A stretch of 64,000 nucleotides of DNA from Cornus controversa (lineage: Eukaryota > Streptophyta > Magnoliopsida > Cornales > Cornaceae): positions 58,408,033 through 58,472,032 of the forward strand of contig CM048845.1 of the NCBI GenBank assembly GCA_026545225.1, in the 5' to 3' direction. A program made the translations under genes and the position numbers. Numbering within the stretch: position 1 is the first letter of the stretch; every line of letters begins with the position of its first letter. The notes beneath the pieces were generated by a model, which was not told the origin of the DNA, did no database searches, and saw nothing but the letters and a program-made list of their open reading frames with translations. Shown piece after piece: positions 57,775-64,000 of this stretch.

Positions 57775-59202
57775 AGGATTGGAGATGGCTATTCTCATGG
57801 TCTCCGGCCCCAAAAGTCTAAATTATTGAAGATTGTTGCATACCTACCCTTATATGTCCAAGTTAGGAGTGGCCATTCGTGTTTCCGTATCGTGTTGATC
57901 TATGAGTATTCTATTAAACAGCTCAACCCTAACTCAATCCATTTAATAATTACGTCAGAAACTCTCTAACACTAACTCAATGCGTTTATTAAGCGTGTTA
58001 CATGTGTCGACCTATGTAACCAGTTTAATAAACATATCCCATAATGACACAATTCGTTTAATAATTTTTTTAACCTGTTTAACTTGTATGATCTGGGTTT
58101 CTCCACCCCTAAAAATCTCTCTGAAAATTATATAAAAAATAAAATACATATTTATACATAAATCCTAAAATCAAAGTATATATTATAATTTTTGTATCTA
58201 TATACAAACCCTAAAACATACTAATGCAATTCAACAACTAAGAATATACCATAGCAATCTCATCCTTACATCAGTCCTGTAAACAAATAAATAGATTACA
58301 AATAATTGCAATATAAATAAGTTTGAATAAAATCAGAATATATGAATAACTCATGTCGTAATCGTGTCGCGGGTTAGACAGCTTAGACTTAAACTCGCCA
58401 CAATTTTTGCATGTCATGTTCGTGTCAACCAATTTATCAAACGTGTCGGTTTACCTCAAATCCAAACCCAATTAACTCGTGTCGTGTCGTGTTGTTATGT
58501 TGTGTCCAATTTTGCCACCCCTAGTCCAAGTCCTTCCCCATCCGAATCCGATGTGGGACAAGTTAGCTCCTCTAACATTTTAAGCATCTTCTAATCCAAA
58601 AACCTAAGCTATTAGATAGTGTTGCATACCTACTCTTATATGTCCAGGATTGGAGATGACCTATTGTTAGAGGTCTGGCGCTTACCCTCTAACCCAAAAG
58701 TCTAAGTTATTGGGTAGTGTTGCATACCTACCCTTATATGTCCAAGTCATTTCCCATCCGAATTCGATGTGGGACAAGTTAGCCCTTCACCCCTCTAACA
58801 TTCTAAGCACCCTCTAACCCAAAAGTCTATGCTATTGGGTGGTGTTGCATATCTACCATTATATGTCCAAGTCATTCCCTATCTGGATCCGATGTGAGAG
58901 AAGTTAGGCCCTCTAACATTTTTCCCCACTCGAACTCGCAACGCTCTTGTTGCGGTTGGGCCACCCTACCTGCCCGGGACAAACCCAGACTCCTCTTAGG
59001 CGGGCGCTTGGCATGAGGCCGGATCAAGGACTGGATTTGGTTCTAATACCAAATGTTTCGGGTCTGGTGCTTGTCCTCTAACCCAAAAGCTCCCTCTAAC
59101 CCAAAGGCCTAAGCTATTGGGTAGTGATGCATACCTACCCTTATATGCCTAAGTCCTTCCCCATTCGGATCCAATGTGGGACAAGTTAGCCCCTCTAATA
59201 CA
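57775..59202 (-). mobile_element. TRIM-like LTR array (several short LTR copies) with a nested hAT MITE
   Basis: Four or five copies of a unit containing TTGCATACCTACCCTTATAT, CCCCATCCG and GATGTGGGACAAGTTAGCCC occur. A clean unit has an LTR from TGTTAGAGGTCTGG (58665) to CTCTAACA (58918), itself partly duplicated. An internal region of about 135 bp follows, ending in TTCTAATACCAAA, a mutated initiator-Met PBS on the minus strand. The other LTR is 59054-59202. The size and the TG...CA ends fit a terminal-repeat retrotransposon in miniature. It has no coding sequence. Confidence 0.72.
57864..58523. mobile_element. hAT-type MITE, TAGGGGTGGC ends, perfect 8-bp target duplication
   Basis: Ends are TAGGAGTGGCC and, reversed, TAGGGGTGGCAAAATTGG. 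GTCCAAGT duplicates at 57856-57863 and 58524-58531. It sits inside a TRIM-like LTR whose uninterrupted sequence is visible at about 58733-58760. Its length is 660 bp. The frame at 58364-58594 is chance. Confidence 0.93.
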
Positions 59203-60059
59203 TTTCCTTCCAACTATTCATTGACCATTGGTGTCAAGGCAGGACTTTGTTGGATATATTTCATTCGAGATTGTATAGCTTATGTTATCTCTAATGGTAA
59301 CCAGAGTGTGGCACACTATTCTTCTATGATTATTCAATAGTTGATGAATTTCTTGCTTTCTATTACTTCAAGACCTAGAAGTGATTCAATTCAGTGGAGG
59401 CATAGATGTTTTTTCTTTAAAGTGGCATGGAATGTGAAGAAGACCACATGATGTGGTTCCTTCCATGGCATAATATTTGTTGGAATGGTTGTGTGTAGAA
59501 GACAACATTCAATTTCAGACTTGTATCTAATTTTCAATTTCTACTACTTTGTCAAGCAGGTTAAGATTCGAGTCCAACCCTAATGAATACAGATAGTGTT
59601 CTCTAAGAATCACCAGGTTCGTGTTGTTAGTTTTGAGTGATTGATTGAGTTACAAATTGATGAAGTCAAGGGAGTCAATTAGGGCACACCAGTGTTTTGA
59701 AACGCACCTAAAGCGAAGTAGAGTCTCCATCGAAAGGTGGGAAAGAATGTCGGCTACCAAATCGTTGGGAATGTTTGGCATTGGCGCTTCGATGGATTGA
59801 TGACTTCTTTTATTCTCTCTCTTCTTACTTACTTGTTAGGGTTTTGAGACTCCCTCAACTATGTCCAAATTTTCAAATAACCCTCCTAAACTATATTTTG
59901 TACACAATACTCCTGAAATATCACATTTTATTACAAAATGCCCCCCATGCCTGTCATGTGCTGGACTATTTTTCATTAAATGACCATAATGCCCTTATTG
60001 AATTACACTTAACTTAATTTTCTTATTAAAATAAATTATGAAAAAAATTGTAGTATTTT
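59203..60059. other. Intergenic, no gene recognised
   Basis: Unique-looking AT-rich sequence. The frame at 59775-60017 matches no known protein. Confidence 0.5.
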
Positions 60060-61232
60060 GGTTACATATTCTCTATTTTGAATCCAATATGTCACCTCCT
60101 TATAGGTGGAGAGCAACCCGTCTTGTTAAGAAAAATACCTTCCCTTAGTCTTCGTTAAGTCACTCCAACTTTTACTAAAGGACCAACCTCCTTTAGACCT
60201 GCTTTGGATCAAACCAATCCTTTTGAATGAAAGAAATTGTTTACAAACGTATCTCTTAAAGATAGATATACAATGTGAAGCTCTCAATGAATATTCCTCA
60301 ATATAGATGAATATACAAATGTAAACTCACAAGACTAAAGTATATATGAATTCACAAGTTGAAGCTCAAGTCTATTGAATGATTTTTACAAGAGAGTAGA
60401 TGAATGTATTGAATGCTCAAGTGAATACTCAAATTGTTTATCTTAAAGTCTCTTCAATGTGTATATGCATTATATAAACAGAGCCAATTGAAACAAGGTG
60501 GTTAGGATAGTTGAGAGAGCATTAAATGCAAAAAATAGTTGTTGGATGCAAAATCTGATAGTATCGACCAGCTGATGAATTCATCGGCCGGCTGAAACAA
60601 AGTTTCAACTTCCCTGTTCTTCACATTTACTGGAATGAATTCCAGTTTTTACCAACCGTCTGATAGGTCTCATCAAGCGGCAGAAAGAATTGTTTCGGTC
60701 AGCTTCGGCCGGCTAAAATAATGTTCCAGCTTTCCCTGTTTTGCACAACTTATTGGAATGAATCCTAGGTTTAGTCAGTCCGCTAATAGAGCCCATTAGG
60801 CGACCAAAACTCTTTAAGTGTGTGAGTTTAGCATTTTTGAGGGGTTTAAATGTTCAAACACATGTATAGGTTCATAATAGTATATGAGTGATGTTCAAAA
60901 CCTTTTGTTTGATTAATGAAAGATCAAGTATGAATTGAAAAATATTTTTATGCATGATCTATGAAAGATTTGAGTTTCAAAGGAATTCAAAAATCCTTTT
61001 ACATTAATTCCTACGCACTCATCATTCTATCTACCCCTTTCTTCAAAATGAATTTGATCGGTTGAGCTTTTGAAGTTGGGATTTGCTTCTTTGGATTGCT
61101 TTCTTGAGCTTGATAGTCTTTGTCCGCTTGAAAGCTTATATTTTGACGTTCTTCAATTTCAATACACTTTGTATATGTATGTGACACGCTATTGAGATTG
61201 AAGTGTTTGTTTGGAATCAGATTTGTTTCTTT
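60060..61232 (-). mobile_element. Possible degraded copia-like LTR region
   Basis: Two diverged segments share GGCCGGCTGAAACAA/GGCCGGCTAAAATAA and CTTCCCTGTT/TTTCCCTGTT (about 60591-60630 and 60711-60745). Similar repeated segments occur in LTRs of large plant copia elements. On the minus strand a lysine-, glutamine-rich, polyadenylation-like region follows. No PBS, polypurine tract or clear ends were found, so this is tentative. Confidence 0.35.
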
Positions 61233-62948
61233 CAAGGAAGCATGGATACGGATACGGGATACGGGTACGACACGATATGGGTACGGCGATACGACAAATC
61301 TAAAAAAAAGGGGATACGGGTACAGGCAGGATACGACAATATAAAGATAATAAATTATATTTTTATATATGCAAAAAATGAGTTATTAACATTTCTTTAT
61401 AAAATATTATCATTGACAAACAAAATAAGGGTTAAGAGTCCTTATTTAATTACAGGGCCAACCCTGAGATTCACAAAATTTTGGAAGACCCTAAACAAAC
61501 TTTCAAATGTGAGGCCCCTTATACATAAGATTTGACATGTGCATAAATTTTATAATAGGGTGAAATTTTTATTAAAATAAGAGGATAAACACATAAAATA
61601 TAATTATGTTGATAACAAAAAAAAAAAAAAAAAACGGTCTTGTTATAAATAGCATGATCTAGTTCGCATTAAAAAAAATTACAAAGAAATATTAAATAGC
61701 TAATTGCCTAATAAATTGTAAAGAAATACTAAATAGTTAATTGCCTAATAAGAGAAGCAAAACAATTCATTTTTTTAAATGACAGAGAATATTTCTGATG
61801 ACAAAGAACACTACAAACAACAAATGCAAGTACATGTATTCTTACATTACAACAATTGTACTTCCAATTACTACATAAGATATAAACTATATAAAGTAAT
61901 TAATTTTTTTCTTTAAACTTGATAAAAAATTAAATGTCAAATAATCAAACGTACTGATTTTATTTTTATTTTTCTAATCAGTTGTGCCTAAACAATATAA
62001 TTTTATTTTATTTATAACTTATGAATAAATAGAATAATAGTAGCTAATAATTGTAAGTGTTAAAGACTTGTTGTAAAAAATTGTAATTACCAGAAAAAAA
62101 AGTTCCCATAGGCCATGATACAACAAGAGGCTTCCAATTTTGGGGTGAAAGTGAAACAAATAATGCATAGAAGACTAGAAGTATAGAACTAGAAATGAGA
62201 GAAAAATTTACCTAAGAGACAAATTGGACTTTGGTGCACCACAACCTTTACAGGAAATAGTCGTTGTTTGTTGTTGTTTGGCCGTGAAGAAAGAAGAAGA
62301 AAATGAGAGAAATGAGCTGTGAAGAAAATGAGAGAAAACGCAAACAACAATTGGCGAACTTCAAAATTGAACCATTATTGAGTAATTTTTTTATAAAAAA
62401 ATAAGGCCTCGTATTAGATTTGGTTAAATGGACCATAGTTAATAAAAAAAATTAAAAATGAGGCCCAGTAGTATTGGATTTGATAAAATAGACCATAGTT
62501 AATAATTTTTTTTTTTTAAATTGAGGCCTAGTAGTAGTATTGAGTTTGGTTAAAAAAATGGGGCATTCCAAAATTGGGGGCCCTAGGCGACCGCCTAGGC
62601 CGCCAAGGCCCAGGGCCGGCCCTGTATAATTAACATGGATAAATTTTGTACTAAATTATGATATTTATCTCAACACTTCTGTTTTAAATGAATTATAAAC
62701 TTTTCTTAACAATTGTAATATGATATTATTGTTGGAAAAATTACATTTTCATATTCAAAACTTGTTAAAAATGTGTTTTGAAGTATCTGAGAAGTATCGG
62801 ATACGTGTTAGAAATAATAAAAAATATATTTTAAAATTATGAATACTTTTAGGAAGTATTAGACAAGTATTCGGGAGTATTTGAGGAGTATGAATATGGA
62901 CACAATACGAATACGTTACTCTTGTAGAAGTATTCGTGTTTCTTAGGT
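61233..62948. mobile_element. CTAG-superfamily hAT-like element, copy 2, split by another hAT element
   Basis: It starts CAAGGAAGCATGGATACGG and its reversed right end is CTAAGAAACACGAATACTTC. GTTTCTTT at 61225-61232 and GTTTCCTT at 62949-62956 give a 7-of-8 target duplication. The body matches 50928-52306 on both sides of the insert. It has no transposase. Confidence 0.85.
61453..62624. mobile_element. Non-autonomous hAT element with CAGGGCC ends
   Basis: Ends are CAGGGCCAACCCTGAGATTC and, reversed, CAGGGCCGGCCCTGGGCC. TTTAATTA at 61445-61452 and TATAATTA at 62625-62632 form a 7-of-8 duplication. The right side has about three copies of a 65-bp repeat (AGGCC..GTA.T..GATTTG.T.AAA; about 62400-62550). 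Its 1172 bp encode no transposase. Confidence 0.9.
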
Positions 62949-62956
62949 TTCCTTGA

Positions 62957-64000
62957 GTTTTTTTTAAAAATTTGATCAACTAGCACAATAACTCAACGTA
63001 AACATTAGTGCTAAAACACCATTAATGGTTGTAATCATCAAAATTACTATATTGCCCTTAGGTCAACACTTTCGGGTCAACAAATAAGAATCAGTAAAAT
63101 TATCTTTTGTGATGGGTATGTTCTCAATTACAATAAATTATTAATTTAGTAGACAATTTGTAGTTCGGGGTTATTTACTAAAGGGCAATAGTTCAGAATT
63201 TTTTTTTTTTTTGGCACTTTACCTTAAAAAAAATTAAAAAGAAAAAAGAAATGTACTCCATAAAGGTCCATAAAGATGGAGTTGGGAAATAAATGTGGAT
63301 ATTAAATTTTTTTTAACTCACACATCCACATGTGGATATTAATTTACCAAAAGAAAAATACTTTTGAAATTGAAAGGCAAAACTTTTGAAAGATTTATTC
63401 CTCAGCTTAACTTTTATTTGCTCAAATCCTATTATATATTTTTTCTACAATCCTATCATAATTTTCTCAGCTTTTCGGTCATCGGTGCCCAATCCGTTAC
63501 ACCTATCATATATAAAAAAGCATTTAAAAGTTAATGTAGTGTGTGCATATATATATATATATTATTTTACAATTAATGACCTCGTAACTCCCTTCAGAAG
63601 TGAGACTATTCCTTTATATATTCACAATTGTCCTCAAATCAAAATCCGAGATATTAGGTAAATTCAAGACAACGGCTTTTCTTGCTCCCAAAATTTGATC
63701 ACGAGACCTTTTATTTCAGTCGGATGCTATACCAACTAGTTTATTTCGTGAGGATTAAAGGTTAGCATAAATTACTCTCAAAACAAATTGTCAGTGTAAA
63801 TATTTCTTAAGATAAAATTGTCTAATAAATTATTTTAAAAAAATAGACATAAAAACCTTATAGAATTAGAACATTAGGCTTCGAAACATCATTCTTACCT
63901 TTATCTCATATGGATGAAGTTGGCTAGATTAATTCTATTTTTTCATTATTACCTATTATGCATCATGTCTTCTTTTAAATTTAAGTTTTTTAAGTTGTTT
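62957..64000. other. Intergenic, no gene recognised
   Basis: AT-rich sequence with a (TA)n tract at about 63549-63562. The frame at 63386-63661 has no recognisable domain. Confidence 0.55.

Noticed and set aside
1-64000. CRISPR arrays, operons or prokaryotic defence-type clusters
   Set aside because: Regular repeats are microsatellites or transposon structures. Genes are intron-containing plant families with no clustering by function.

Overview
The window is nuclear DNA from a flowering plant, most likely a eudicot. It is AT-rich with many (TA)n tracts, its four protein genes have GT-AG or GC-AG introns, and about half of it is recognisable transposable-element sequence. All four genes belong to plant families. 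I cannot name the species.

Region 1 (1-17041) is one nested retrotransposon. The outer element is an old minus-strand Ty3/gypsy copy that runs off the left edge: a decayed gag, an initiator-Met PBS next to position 920, and a 5' LTR ending at 17041. A much younger element has inserted into that LTR, with a perfect 5-bp target duplication CCCGT at 1111-1115 and 14686-14690. The young element is a tandem LTR-internal-LTR-internal-LTR array. Its three LTRs are 1435 bp each (1116-2550, 7183-8617, 13251-14685), and its two internal regions differ, as far as I can read, at only three sites. Each internal region has a tRNA-Asp-type PBS and an intact 562-aa Athila-like gag, but no protease, reverse transcriptase, RNase H or integrase. 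It is therefore a gag-only, non-autonomous family.

Region 2 (17042-64000) is genic with small insertions. (a) 21461-24716, minus: a seven-exon secreted neprosin-domain protein (430 aa) with two GC-AG introns. (b) 36346-38574, plus: a four-exon UAS/UBX protein (384 aa), probably a CDC48 adaptor. (c) 42927-48400, plus: a six-exon SEC14/CRAL-TRIO protein (259 aa) whose last intron holds two RTE-type LINE fragments. (d) 52635-57066, plus: a two-exon SOUL haem-binding protein (218 aa) with a signal peptide and a 3.8-kb intron carrying copia-like LTR debris. The genes are unrelated in pathway and do not form a cluster.

Between and within the genes lie many non-autonomous DNA transposons, several with target duplications readable by eye. 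They nest repeatedly: a CTAG-type hAT MITE inside a Tourist-like MITE (40900-41943); hAT-type elements inside two copies of a related repeat (50928-52306 and 61233-62948); one hAT MITE inside a TRIM LTR (57864-58523); and one inside a foldback element (35465-35962). Two long hairpins (30895-31384 and 39350-39452) could be small-RNA sources. I saw no tRNA, rRNA, CRISPR array, organelle insertion or prokaryote-type system.
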